Shown piece by piece: positions 1-7,562 of a stretch of 59,069 bases of DNA. The translations under genes and the position numbers were made by a program. How positions within the stretch are numbered: position 1 is the stretch's first letter; every line of letters begins with the position of its first letter. The notes beneath the pieces are model-generated. The model was not told the DNA's origin. It made no database searches and saw only the letters and a program-made list of their open reading frames with translations. Source of the stretch: Mycobacterium sp. 1081908.1 (GTDB lineage: Bacteria > Actinomycetota > Actinomycetes > Mycobacteriales > Mycobacteriaceae); NCBI RefSeq assembly GCF_001673535.1, contig NZ_LZLY01000008.1, forward strand, positions 1 through 59,069, written 5' to 3'.

Positions 1-30
1 GCGCGGCGCCGGTAACCAGGATGATCGTCG

Positions 31-81
31 ATGAGCGAGGACCGTAGCGGAGACCACACGTTCAAGGGATTGGCCACCCGC
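31..81 (+). pseudogene. metB: metB 5' end, truncated (copy 1)
   Basis: Seventeen codons reading MSEDRSGDHTFKGLATR match the start of mycobacterial cystathionine gamma-synthase MetB as I recall it from H37Rv, where metB follows pra. After that the sequence changes to the reverse complement of the pra start, so the rest of the enzyme is missing. The open frame that continues for about 300 codons is antisense to cbs and has no protein-like character. Confidence 0.55.
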
Positions 82-129
82 CCCGGGGGGTGGCGGGTAG
101 GACTCGCCGGGCGACGGTTGATCGGACAT
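82..129 (-). pseudogene. pra 5' end, truncated (copy 1)
   Basis: On the minus strand, downstream of the cbs stop, an ATG at 129 with GGAGGG six bases before it opens a frame beginning MSDQPSPGESYPPPPG. This is the proline-rich start expected for the Pra antigen. It runs into reversed metB sequence after about 17 codons, so only the N-terminal tail remains. Confidence 0.55.
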
Positions 130-222
130 GGGCAACCCTCCACTGAGTTAGCTGAACCAGGCCGAATTACAGTACCTGCCGGGCCTGCGCAGCGGTATAA
201 GCGCGAATCGCCGCGCGCCGCG

Positions 223-739
223 CTAACGCCGGACCGTCGTTCCGCGGGGCCCGTCCGACAGGAATCCCAACAGGTCGTAGCGGGTGATCACGCCGACCGG
301 CTTGCCCTCCTCCACCACCATCAGGGCGTCCCAGTCGCGCAGCGCCTTGCCCGCCGCGCTGACCAACTCGCCGGCGCCGATCATCGGCAGCGGCGGGCTC
401 ATGTGCAGCGACACCGCATCGGCCAGCTTTGCCCGGCCCTCGAAGACGGCCGACAGCAGCTCGCGTTCGGAAACGCTGCCGGCGACCTCGCCGGCCATCA
501 CCGGCGGCTCGGCGCCGACCACGGGCATCTGCGAGACGCCGTACTCGCGCAGGATGCCGATGGCGTCGCGCACGGTCTCGGCCGGATGGGTGTGCACCAG
601 ATCGGGCAGCGCCCCCGACTTGCGGCGCAGCACGTCGCCGACGCTGAACTCCTCCGTCGACCCGTCGAGGCGCGCCCGCAGGAACCCGTACGACGACATC
701 CAGGCGTCGTTGAAGATCTTGGACATGTAGCCCCGCCCG
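223..739 (-). pseudogene. cbs: cbs 3' fragment (duplicate)
   Basis: The minus strand encodes the last ~170 residues of cystathionine beta-synthase, from just before MSKIFND to the C-terminal TTVRR, identical to the intact gene at 1535-2941. The fragment covers the two C-terminal CBS (Bateman) domains and lacks the whole PLP catalytic domain. It has no start of its own, apart from an internal ATG at 726. It is a duplicate remnant inside the 718-bp repeat, not a second enzyme. Confidence 0.8.
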
Positions 740-1282
740 TCGTCGGGCGGATTTGCGCCGCCCCCACCCGGACCGGCGATCCGCGCCTTGCCGACGGAGT
801 CCTACACGCCGTGGGTCACCCGGGTGCTGGCGTTCATCATCGACAACATCCCGGCCGGCGTCCTCGTCGGCATCGGCGCGCTCATCCAGGCGCTGACCAC
901 GCAACAGTCGTGCGTCAGCGACATCACCCAGTACAGCGTCAACCAGTACTGCGTTAACCAGCCCAGCGGCATCGGCACGATGGCGTTCTGGTTGGCGTGG
1001 CTGGCCGCGGTGGCCTACCTGGTCTGGAACTACGGCTACCGCCAGGGCATCACGGGCTCGAGCGTCGGCAAGTCGGTGATGAAGTTCAAGGTGGTCAGCG
1101 AGGTGACCGGCCAGCCGCTGGGTTTCGCGATGTCGGTGGTGCGCCAGATCGCGCACTTCGTCGACTCGCTCATCTGCTACATCGGCTACCTGTTCCCGCT
1201 GTGGGACGCCAAGCGGCAAACATTGGCGGACAAGATCATGACGACGGTGTGCCTGCCGATCGAAGAGGGCGCGGCGGCCTGA
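731..1282 (+). pseudogene. Proline-rich antigen Pra, RDD membrane protein, 5'-truncated
   Basis: The frame is open from a stop at 728. It first gives a proline-rich stretch (GGFAPPPPGPAIRALPTESY), then an RDD-family domain with about three hydrophobic segments: residues from VTRVLAFII, from IGTMAFWLAW, and from FVDSLICYIGYLF. The domain ends ADKIMTTVCLPIEEGAAA. Mycobacterial Pra normally begins with a long proline/glycine tail that is missing here; the start of that tail lies on the opposite strand at 1441. The gene is inverted relative to cbs, whereas the two are co-oriented in H37Rv. An internal TTG at 788 could start a short product, but a translated product is doubtful. Confidence 0.75.
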
Positions 1283-1342
1283 ATCCGGCGGGCATTTGGT
1301 CGGCGGGGCGGTGGCGCGGCGCCGTCACTAGGCTGATCGTCG

Positions 1343-1393
1343 ATGAGCGAGGACCGTAGCGGAGACCACACGTTCAAGGGATTGGCCACCCGC
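1343..1393 (+). pseudogene. metB: metB 5' end, truncated (copy 2)
   Basis: These are the same 17 MetB codons as at 31-81, placed 60 bp after the pra stop codon. That is the expected pra-metB order. The reading frame then leaves metB at a GGCCACCCGCC microhomology shared with the reversed pra start. No remaining metB sequence was seen in the window. Confidence 0.55.
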
Positions 1394-1441
1394 CCCGGGG
1401 GGTGGCGGGTAGGACTCGCCGGGCGACGGTTGATCGGACAT
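1394..1441 (-). pseudogene. pra 5' end, truncated (copy 2)
   Basis: ATG at 1441 on the minus strand, 93 bp downstream of the cbs stop, is preceded by GGAGGG and opens MSDQPSPGESYPPPPG. This is where pra should begin if cbs and pra formed their usual co-directional pair. The frame is interrupted by the inverted metB start. The rest of pra lies on the other strand at 731-1282. Confidence 0.55.
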
Positions 1442-1534
1442 GGGCAACCCTCCACTGAGTTAGCTGAACCAGGCCGAATTACAGTACCTGCCGGGCCTGC
1501 GCAGCGGTATAAGCGCGAATCGCCGCGCGCCGCG

Positions 1535-2941
1535 CTAACGCCGGACCGTCGTTCCGCGGGGCCCGTCCGACAGGAATCCCAACAGGTCGTAGCGGGTGAT
1601 CACGCCGACCGGCTTGCCCTCCTCCACCACCATCAGGGCGTCCCAGTCGCGCAGCGCCTTGCCCGCCGCGCTGACCAACTCGCCGGCGCCGATCATCGGC
1701 AGCGGCGGGCTCATGTGCAGCGACACCGCATCGGCCAGCTTTGCCCGGCCCTCGAAGACGGCCGACAGCAGCTCGCGTTCGGAAACGCTGCCGGCGACCT
1801 CGCCGGCCATCACCGGCGGCTCGGCGCCGACCACGGGCATCTGCGAGACGCCGTACTCGCGCAGGATGCCGATGGCGTCGCGCACGGTCTCGGCCGGATG
1901 GGTGTGCACCAGATCGGGCAGCGCCCCCGACTTGCGGCGCAGCACGTCGCCGACGCTGAACTCCTCCGTCGACCCGTCGAGGCGCGCCCGCAGGAACCCG
2001 TACGACGACATCCAGGCGTCGTTGAAGATCTTGGACATGTAGCCCCGCCCGCCGTCGGGCAGCAGGACCACGACCAGCGCGTCGGGCCCGGCCTCCTCGG
2101 CGACCTTGATCGCGGCCACCACCGCCATCCCGCACGACCCGCCGACGAGCATGGCCTCCTCGCGGGCCAGCCGCCGCGTCATGTTGAACGAGTCGGAGTC
2201 GGAGACGGCGATGATCTGGTCGGGCACCGTGCGGTCGTACGCATCCGGCCAGAAGTCCTCGCCGACGCCCTCGACCAGGTAGGGCCGGCCGCTGCCGCCC
2301 GAGTACACCGAACCTTCGGGGTCGGCGCCGATGACGCGGACCCGGCCGTCGGACACTTCCTTGAGGTAGCGGCCGGCGCCGGTGATCGTGCCGCCGGTGC
2401 CGATGCCGGCGACGAAATGGGTGATCTTGCCGTCGGTGTCAGCCCAGATCTCGGGGCCGGTGGTCGCGTAGTGGCTGGCCGGTCCCTCCGGGTTGGCGTA
2501 CTGGTCGGGCTTCCACGCGCCGTCGATTTCGGTGACGAGCCGGTCGGAGACGCTGTAGTAGCTGTCCGGGTGGTCCGGCGGCACCGCCGTCGGGCACACC
2601 ACGACCTCCGCGCCGTAGGCGAGCAACACGTTGCGCTTGTCCTCGCTGACCTTGTCGGGGCAGACGAACACGCACTTGTACCCGCGGTGCTGGGCGACCA
2701 GGGCCAGGCCCACGCCGGTGTTGCCCGACGTGGGTTCGACGATGGTGCCGCCGGGCTTGAGCTGCCCGCTGGCCTCGGCGGCGTCGATCATCTTCACCGC
2801 GATCCGGTCCTTGGAGCTGCCGCCGGGGTTGAGGTATTCGACCTTGGCCGCCACGGTGCCCGCGCCGTCGGGAACGACCGAGTTCAGCCGAACCAGCGGC
2901 GTCCCACCGATGAGGTCACTGATGTGCTGCGCGATCCGCAT
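1535..2941 (-). CDS. cbs: Cystathionine beta-synthase
   Basis: A 468-aa, PLP-dependent enzyme that condenses homocysteine with serine to cystathionine in transsulfuration. The N-terminal domain (residues 1-315) is a fold-type II PLP domain. It has GGSSKDR with the Schiff-base lysine at 44, the TSGNTG loop at 71-76 and the phosphate-binding GTGGTITG at 181-188. Residues ~335-460 form a pair of CBS domains, as in Rv1077. Length and domain order fit the family. In H37Rv it is followed by pra and metB, which convert cystathionine onward; here that partner region is scrambled. The start ATG at 2941 lies 40 bp after the lipU stop, so the two may be co-transcribed. Confidence 0.93.
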   Translation of the reverse strand: MRIAQHISDLIGGTPLVRLNSVVPDGAGTVAAKVEYLNPGGSSKDRIAVKMIDAAEASGQLKPGGTIVEPTSGNTGVGLALVAQHRGYKCVFVCPDKVSEDKRNVLLAYGAEVVVCPTAVPPDHPDSYYSVSDRLVTEIDGAWKPDQYANPEGPASHYATTGPEIWADTDGKITHFVAGIGTGGTITGAGRYLKEVSDGRVRVIGADPEGSVYSGGSGRPYLVEGVGEDFWPDAYDRTVPDQIIAVSDSDSFNMTRRLAREEAMLVGGSCGMAVVAAIKVAEEAGPDALVVVLLPDGGRGYMSKIFNDAWMSSYGFLRARLDGSTEEFSVGDVLRRKSGALPDLVHTHPAETVRDAIGILREYGVSQMPVVGAEPPVMAGEVAGSVSERELLSAVFEGRAKLADAVSLHMSPPLPMIGAGELVSAAGKALRDWDALMVVEEGKPVGVITRYDLLGFLSDGPRGTTVRR

Positions 2942-2981
2942 GCGTTCATCGTCTCAGGCGCTTTCGCGCGGCGCACACTCG

Positions 2982-4061
2982 CTAGCCGGTGGCCTCGCGG
3001 ATGTAGTCGCCGATCTGGCGCAGCGAACGGATGGCCTCGGGCACCAGCGGTGCGGCCAGCTGGAAGTCGTGGACCTGGCCGGGCCAGACCCGCACCTCGG
3101 CCGGCACCCCGACCGCCGCCAGCCGGGACGCCGCCAGCTGCGCGTCGTGCAGCAACACCTCGGACCCGGAGACGTGGATGAGCGTGCGCGGCAGGCCGGG
3201 CTTGATGTGCTCCAGCGGCTCGTAAATCTCTTCCGGTTTGCCGTCGACGACGTTCTTTTCGGCCGCGCTAGCAACCAACTCGACGAGCGCGTCGAAGGCG
3301 TTCGCGGGGAACATCGCGTCGCTCTTGATGTTGGGGTGCGCCTGCTTGCATTCCTTTGCTAGCTGCAGCAGTGGCGAGATCGCCACCAGCGCGGCCGGCA
3401 TATCCGAATCCCCGTGCCCTTCCTCCTGCAGGCGTTGCGCCAGGGCCAGCGCGAGATACCCGCCCGCCGAGTCGCCGGCCAGCACGATCTGGTCCGGCTC
3501 GAAGCCGCGCTCGCGCAACCATTGGTAGGCGTCGTGGCAGTCGTCGAGGGCCATCCCGACCGAGTGCTTGGGCAACAGCCGGTAATTGACCACCAGCACC
3601 GGCGAGTCAGCAAACTTCGACAGCGTCTCGACCAGCCGGCCGTGGGAGTTTGCTCCACAGGTCAAGAACGCGCCGCCGTGCAAGTAGACGATCACCCGGC
3701 GGGTGCCGTCCGCGGGCAGCACTCCGGGGGCGCGCACGAGCTGCGCGGAGGCATTGGGCAAGTTCACCGTCTCGCGGACGGTGGCCGAAACCGGGAGCAG
3801 AACCCGGGCCGCGACGTCGATGAGACCCCACGGCCACGGCAGGTTGGGGACGTGGCTGCCGACGGCCAGAACCGGCCGGATCGTGAGCCGGGACGCGAGG
3901 TTAGCTACCCGCGCAGCAACGCTGGGACCGGACTCGAGTACCTCGACCGGCGCGCCGTCGCTGATGGCAAATCTGCGTGCCTCAACTCTACGTCGCTTGA
4001 GGACCTCATGTGGCCGAACGGTATTCCGGGGGGAACCGGATACCTTGCTAGGTGCGGTCAT
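2982..4061 (-). CDS. lipU: Alpha/beta-hydrolase esterase, LipU type
   Basis: A carboxylesterase of the hormone-sensitive lipase family (bacterial family IV). Visible landmarks are the oxyanion motif HGGAF, the nucleophile elbow GDSAGG, and the C-terminal catalytic histidine in QVHDFQ. It is co-directional with cbs and in the order known for Rv1076-Rv1077. I chose ATG at 4061, which gives 359 aa; a GTG at 4070 adds three residues. Both are longer than the ~297 aa I recall for H37Rv LipU, so the first ~50 residues may be an extension or the true start may lie downstream. The natural substrate is not evident. Confidence 0.85.
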   Translation of the reverse strand: MTAPSKVSGSPRNTVRPHEVLKRRRVEARRFAISDGAPVEVLESGPSVAARVANLASRLTIRPVLAVGSHVPNLPWPWGLIDVAARVLLPVSATVRETVNLPNASAQLVRAPGVLPADGTRRVIVYLHGGAFLTCGANSHGRLVETLSKFADSPVLVVNYRLLPKHSVGMALDDCHDAYQWLRERGFEPDQIVLAGDSAGGYLALALAQRLQEEGHGDSDMPAALVAISPLLQLAKECKQAHPNIKSDAMFPANAFDALVELVASAAEKNVVDGKPEEIYEPLEHIKPGLPRTLIHVSGSEVLLHDAQLAASRLAAVGVPAEVRVWPGQVHDFQLAAPLVPEAIRSLRQIGDYIREATG

Positions 4062-4292
4062 GCTCAACACTTCCTACGCCGTTGTAGTCCGATACAGCAT
4101 GTGACGAGGCGGCCAAGCGTCCGGTTCAGCCCACTTTCCAGGGCGTTCAGCCAACCCTTGAAACTTAGCTTGACAGCCTTTGCTGAGTAGAACGTTTGAA
4201 GAATCTGATTTGATACCACATTTGATTCACAACGTGACCACATTGTTCATAAGCCGCCCGCGCAAACCCTTGAGCCGAACTAAACTGATCCC

Positions 4293-5270
4293 GTGACCAT
4301 CAGGGTGCCGCGTCGTTCGACGATCGCCCTGGCCACAGCCGGCGCGCTCGCCTCGACGGGGACTGCCTACCTCGGCGCACGCAACCTGCTGGTTGGCCAG
4401 GCGGCGCACACGCGCACCGTCATTCCGAAGGCCTGGGACATCCCACCGCGCGCCGACGGCGTGTACACCGCCGGCGGCGGGCCCGTGCAGCGGTGGCAGC
4501 GCGGCATGGCCGCCGACCTGCACCTGATGATCTTCGGCGACTCGACGGCCACCGGGTACGGCTGCATGAGCGCCGAGGAAGTCCCCGGCGTGCTGATCGC
4601 CCGCGGACTGGCCGAGCGTGCCGGCAAGGCCGTCCGGCTGAGCACCAAGGCCATCGTCGGCGCCACGTCGAAGGGCGTCGCCGGTCAGGTCGACGCGATG
4701 TTCGTGGCCGGCCCGCCGCCGGACGTGGCGGTGATGATGCTGGGGGCCAACGACGTCACGGCCCTCAACGGCATCAGCCAATCGGCGCAACGGCTGGCCT
4801 TGACCGTGCGCAAGCTGCGTTCCCGCGGCGCGGTGGTGGTCGTCGGCACCTGTCCCGACCTCGGTGTCATCAGCGCGATCCCCCAGCCGCTTCGCTCGCT
4901 GGCGCACGCGCGGACTTCGCAGCTCGCCCGCGCCCAGACGGCGGCCGTCCGCGGGGCGGGCGGCATCCCGGTCCCGATGGCGCAGCTGCTGGCCCCCCGG
5001 TTCCGGGCCGCGCCCGAGCTGATGTTCTCCGCCGACGGCTTCCACCCGTCGCCGACCGCGTACGCGCTGGCCGCCGACGCGCTGCTGGTCGCGCTGTGCG
5101 ATGCGCTGGGCATAGCGGTCGAGAGCCCGGTTCCCGAGGTTTCGGTCGCCGCGCTCGCACCGCGGCTCGACGAGTCCCACGCGCGGTTGACCCTCGTGTC
5201 GCGGCTGTGGCGGCGCCCGGCCGTCGTATCACCCGCCCCGTCTGATTCCCAGCCGGTCGGCACCGACTAG
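4293..5270 (+). CDS. SGNH/GDSL-family hydrolase (Rv1075c type)
   Basis: A 325-aa esterase-like protein starting at GTG 4293. Residues ~5-35 form a hydrophobic N-terminal segment with small residues (ATAGALASTGTAYLGA), consistent with a signal anchor or export signal. The SGNH blocks are visible: block I FGDSTATGYG, block III LGANDV and block V ADGFHPS, which contains the catalytic Asp and His. It is divergent from lipU with a 231-bp, AT-rich intergenic region. It is followed by fadA3 in the order Rv1075c-Rv1074c. It probably acts on an acyl ester in the envelope; the substrate is inferred only from fold. Confidence 0.85.
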   Translation: MTIRVPRRSTIALATAGALASTGTAYLGARNLLVGQAAHTRTVIPKAWDIPPRADGVYTAGGGPVQRWQRGMAADLHLMIFGDSTATGYGCMSAEEVPGVLIARGLAERAGKAVRLSTKAIVGATSKGVAGQVDAMFVAGPPPDVAVMMLGANDVTALNGISQSAQRLALTVRKLRSRGAVVVVGTCPDLGVISAIPQPLRSLAHARTSQLARAQTAAVRGAGGIPVPMAQLLAPRFRAAPELMFSADGFHPSPTAYALAADALLVALCDALGIAVESPVPEVSVAALAPRLDESHARLTLVSRLWRRPAVVSPAPSDSQPVGTD

Positions 5271-5353
5271 ATTTGTTCTAGCCCGTCGGGGTGCCCAGAC
5301 ACCCGCTTGTGATGCGAGCCCGCACCGGCGGAAGGGATTTGAAGGGAAAAGCC

Positions 5354-6571
5354 ATGCCTGAAGCCGTCATCGTCTCAGCCGTTCGCTCGCCGATCGGCCG
5401 CGCCATGAAGGGGTCGCTGGTGTCCATGCGGCCCGACGACCTGGCCGCGCAGATGGTGCGCGCCGCGCTCGACAAGGTGCCCGCGCTCAACCCGCACCAG
5501 ATCGACGACCTGATCCTGGGCTGCGGCCTGCCGGGCGGCGAATCCGGCTTCAACATGGCCCGCGTCGTCGCCGTCGAGCTGGGCTACGACTTCCTTCCGG
5601 GCACCACAGTCAACCGGTATTGCTCGTCGTCGCTGCAGACCACACGGATGGCGTTCCACGCGATCAAGGCGGGCGAGGGCGACGCGTTCGTCTCCGCGGG
5701 CGTGGAGACCGTGTCACGGTTCGCCAAGGGCAACTCCGACTCCTGGCCCGACACCAAGAACCCGCTGTTCGACGAGGCCCAGGAGCGTTCGGCCGCCGCG
5801 GCTCAGGGCGCCGACGAGTGGCACGACCCCCGCGCCGACGGGAACCTGCCGGACGTCTACATCGCGATGGGTCAGACCGCCGAAAACGTCGCGATCATGA
5901 CCGGCATCAGCCGCGAGGACCAGGACCGCTGGGGGGTGCGCAGCCAGAACCGCGCCGAGGAGGCGATCAAGAGCGGGTTCTTCGAGCGCGAGATCACCCC
6001 GGTGAAGCTGCCCGACGGCACCACCGTCACCACCGACGACGGCCCCCGCGCCGGCACCACCTACGAGAAGGTCTCCGAGCTCAAGCCGGTGTTCCGGCCC
6101 AACGGCACCGTCACCGCGGGCAACGCGTGTCCGCTGAACGACGGCGCGGCCGCGCTGATCATCACCAGCGACACCAAGGCCAAGGAGCTGGGCCTGACGC
6201 CGCTGGCCCGCATCGTGTCCACCGGGGTCAGCGGGCTGTCGCCGGAGATCATGGGGCTGGGCCCCATCGAGGCGTGCAAGAAGGCGTTGGCCAGGGCCGG
6301 CATGTCGATCGGTGACATCGACCTGTACGAGATCAACGAGGCCTTCGCGGTGCAGGTGCTGGGCTCGGCGCGCGAGCTGGGCATGGACGAGGAGAAGCTG
6401 AACGTGTCCGGTGGGGCGATCGCCCTGGGCCACCCGTTCGGCATGACCGGCGCGCGCATCGCCACCACGCTGCTCAACAACCTGCAGACCCACGACAAGA
6501 CGCTGGGCCTGGAAACCATGTGTGTCGGCGGCGGCCAGGGCATGGCGATGGTGATCGAGCGGCTGAGCTAG
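5354..6571 (+). CDS. fadA3: Acetyl-CoA acyltransferase (thiolase) FadA3
   Basis: A 405-aa thiolase II that cleaves 3-ketoacyl-CoA in beta-oxidation. It has the nucleophilic cysteine region NRYCSSSLQT, the NEAFA motif, the GGAIALGHPFGMTGAR histidine motif and the C-terminal CVGGGQG cysteine. I take ATG 5354, preceded by GAAGGGAAAAGCC, rather than an upstream in-frame start at 5291. The latter would add 21 unrelated residues. It sits near echA8/echA9, which act in the same or branched-chain acyl-CoA degradation, but is separated from them by the sigma/oxidoreductase cassette. Confidence 0.93.
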   Translation: MPEAVIVSAVRSPIGRAMKGSLVSMRPDDLAAQMVRAALDKVPALNPHQIDDLILGCGLPGGESGFNMARVVAVELGYDFLPGTTVNRYCSSSLQTTRMAFHAIKAGEGDAFVSAGVETVSRFAKGNSDSWPDTKNPLFDEAQERSAAAAQGADEWHDPRADGNLPDVYIAMGQTAENVAIMTGISREDQDRWGVRSQNRAEEAIKSGFFEREITPVKLPDGTTVTTDDGPRAGTTYEKVSELKPVFRPNGTVTAGNACPLNDGAAALIITSDTKAKELGLTPLARIVSTGVSGLSPEIMGLGPIEACKKALARAGMSIGDIDLYEINEAFAVQVLGSARELGMDEEKLNVSGGAIALGHPFGMTGARIATTLLNNLQTHDKTLGLETMCVGGGQGMAMVIERLS

Positions 6572-6586
6572 CCGCGCCGAACGACT

Positions 6587-6672
6587 GCGTGTGAATCGTG
6601 GGCGCCGACACGCGGGGCGGCTGCGCCGTCAGCGCACACCCAAAACCGTGAGCGCACAACCAAAGGCGCTAG
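6587..6672 (+). repeat. ~87-bp degenerate direct repeat, left copy
   Basis: This segment, just downstream of fadA3, aligns without gaps to 8821-8907 at about 75% identity. Both contain GTGTGAA near the left, GACACGC in the middle, and two cores of the form CCGTnAGCGCAC separated by an A/C-rich spacer. The strongest block is CAAAACCGTGAGCGCACA. The right edge overlaps the stop codon of the sigma factor gene. Function is unknown; it looks like a dispersed intergenic repeat. Confidence 0.7.
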
Positions 6673-7562
6673 CCGCGCCGCACCCCATCGGCGACGGCGT
6701 GCAGCTTGTCCGGGTTGGCCACGTTGTGGATGGTGACGATGCGCCCGTCCGCGTCGAGTTCGACCGTTAGCGTGGCGATCACGCGGCCCGCGGCCGAGAA
6801 AACGATGCCCGGTCCGCCGTTGACGTCGACGACTTCGGCTGTCATGTCGGCGATCTCGACGCCTTCGTAGGGGCGTTTGGTGACCCCGGCGAGCCAGGCG
6901 GCGACCTTGGCCATGCCCTCGAGCGGGCGCAGCGCCTGGCGCACCTTTCCGCCGCCGTCGGTCCAGAGCGTGACATCGGGGGCGAGCAGTTGCATGAGGT
7001 CGTTGATGTCGCCGCCGGTCGCCGCGGCGAAGAAGCGTTCGGTGACCGCGCGTTTCTTGCCGCGATCGGCCTCGAACCTGGGCCGGCGGGCCTGCACGTG
7101 ATTGCGGGCGCGGTGGCCCGCCTGGCGCACCGCCGCCTCGGAACGCTCGACGGCCGAAGCGATTTCGGCGTAGCTGAAGTCGAACACCTCCCTGAGGACG
7201 AACACCGCGCGCTCCAGTGGGCTCAGCGTCTCGAGCACGACCAGCATCGCCATCGACACCGATTCGGCGGCGGCGACATCCTCGGCCGTGTCGGCGCTGG
7301 TGAGGATCGGCTCGGGAAGCCACGGCCCGACGTAGGTCTCGCGCTGGCGCCGGGTCGAGCGCAGTCGTTCCATCGACAGGTTCGACACGATGCGGGACAG
7401 GTACGCCTTGGGGTCGGCGACCTGACCCCGATCGGCCGCCGACCACTTCAGCCACGCATCCTGGACGACGTCTTCGGCGTCTGCCGCCGACCCCAGAATC
7501 CGATAGGCGATGGCGAACAACAGTTTCCGATGTTCGACGAACGTGTGCTCGTCGGTGCTCAT
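6669..7562 (-). CDS. ECF sigma factor with SnoaL-like C-terminal domain (SigJ/ECF41-like)
   Basis: A 297-aa extracytoplasmic-function sigma factor. Residues ~8-75 are region 2 (FAIAYRILGSAADAEDVVQD, DPKAYLSRIVSNLSMERLR). Residues ~110-165 are region 4 (LSPLERAVFVLREVF, YAEIASAVERSEAAVRQ). Residues ~175-290 form a SnoaL-like domain (RFFAAATGGDINDLMQLLAPDVTLWTDGGGK), the architecture of ECF41/SigJ-type factors. There the C-terminal domain modulates activity instead of a separate anti-sigma factor. Its ATG overlaps the oxidoreductase stop by ATGA, so the pair is translationally coupled. ECF41 genes usually sit beside an oxidoreductase or similar enzyme they control; that is inferred here. No H37Rv counterpart at this position is recalled. 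Confidence 0.9.
   Translation of the reverse strand: MSTDEHTFVEHRKLLFAIAYRILGSAADAEDVVQDAWLKWSAADRGQVADPKAYLSRIVSNLSMERLRSTRRQRETYVGPWLPEPILTSADTAEDVAAAESVSMAMLVVLETLSPLERAVFVLREVFDFSYAEIASAVERSEAAVRQAGHRARNHVQARRPRFEADRGKKRAVTERFFAAATGGDINDLMQLLAPDVTLWTDGGGKVRQALRPLEGMAKVAAWLAGVTKRPYEGVEIADMTAEVVDVNGGPGIVFSAAGRVIATLTVELDADGRIVTIHNVANPDKLHAVADGVRRG

Larger units (their letters stand above)
22..739. repeat. 718-bp direct repeat, copy 1
   Basis: This segment recurs at 1334-2051 with an offset of 1312 bp and no difference that I can find. It contains the 5' end of metB, the 5' end of pra, and the 3' part of cbs. Similarity stops abruptly on the right at 740, where a short run of microhomology (GTCGGGC) joins cbs sequence to pra sequence. 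On the left, the bases just before the repeat resemble but do not equal those before copy 2. That suggests a second, diverged version of the pra-metB spacer lies outside the window. Confidence 0.9.
1334..2051. repeat. 718-bp direct repeat, copy 2
   Basis: This is the second copy of the segment at 22-739. It overlaps the 3' end of the intact cbs gene, so it probably represents the original sequence at least from about 1395 rightward. The fold-back junction near 1385-1395 has GC-rich inverted sequence (CCCGCC ... GGCGGG) that could form a hairpin and promote template switching or misassembly. Confidence 0.9.

Noticed and set aside
31..957. 308-codon plus-strand open frame starting MSEDRSGDH (and its 612-codon twin from 1343)
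   Set aside because: Only the first 17 codons are metB-like; the rest is antisense to cbs and rich in Arg/His/Ala, as expected from a GC-rich shadow frame.
6474..6659. Short minus-strand ORF beginning MCAHGFGC
   Set aside because: It lies in the repeat and antisense to the fadA3 end; resemblance to the peptide near 8893 comes from the DNA repeat.
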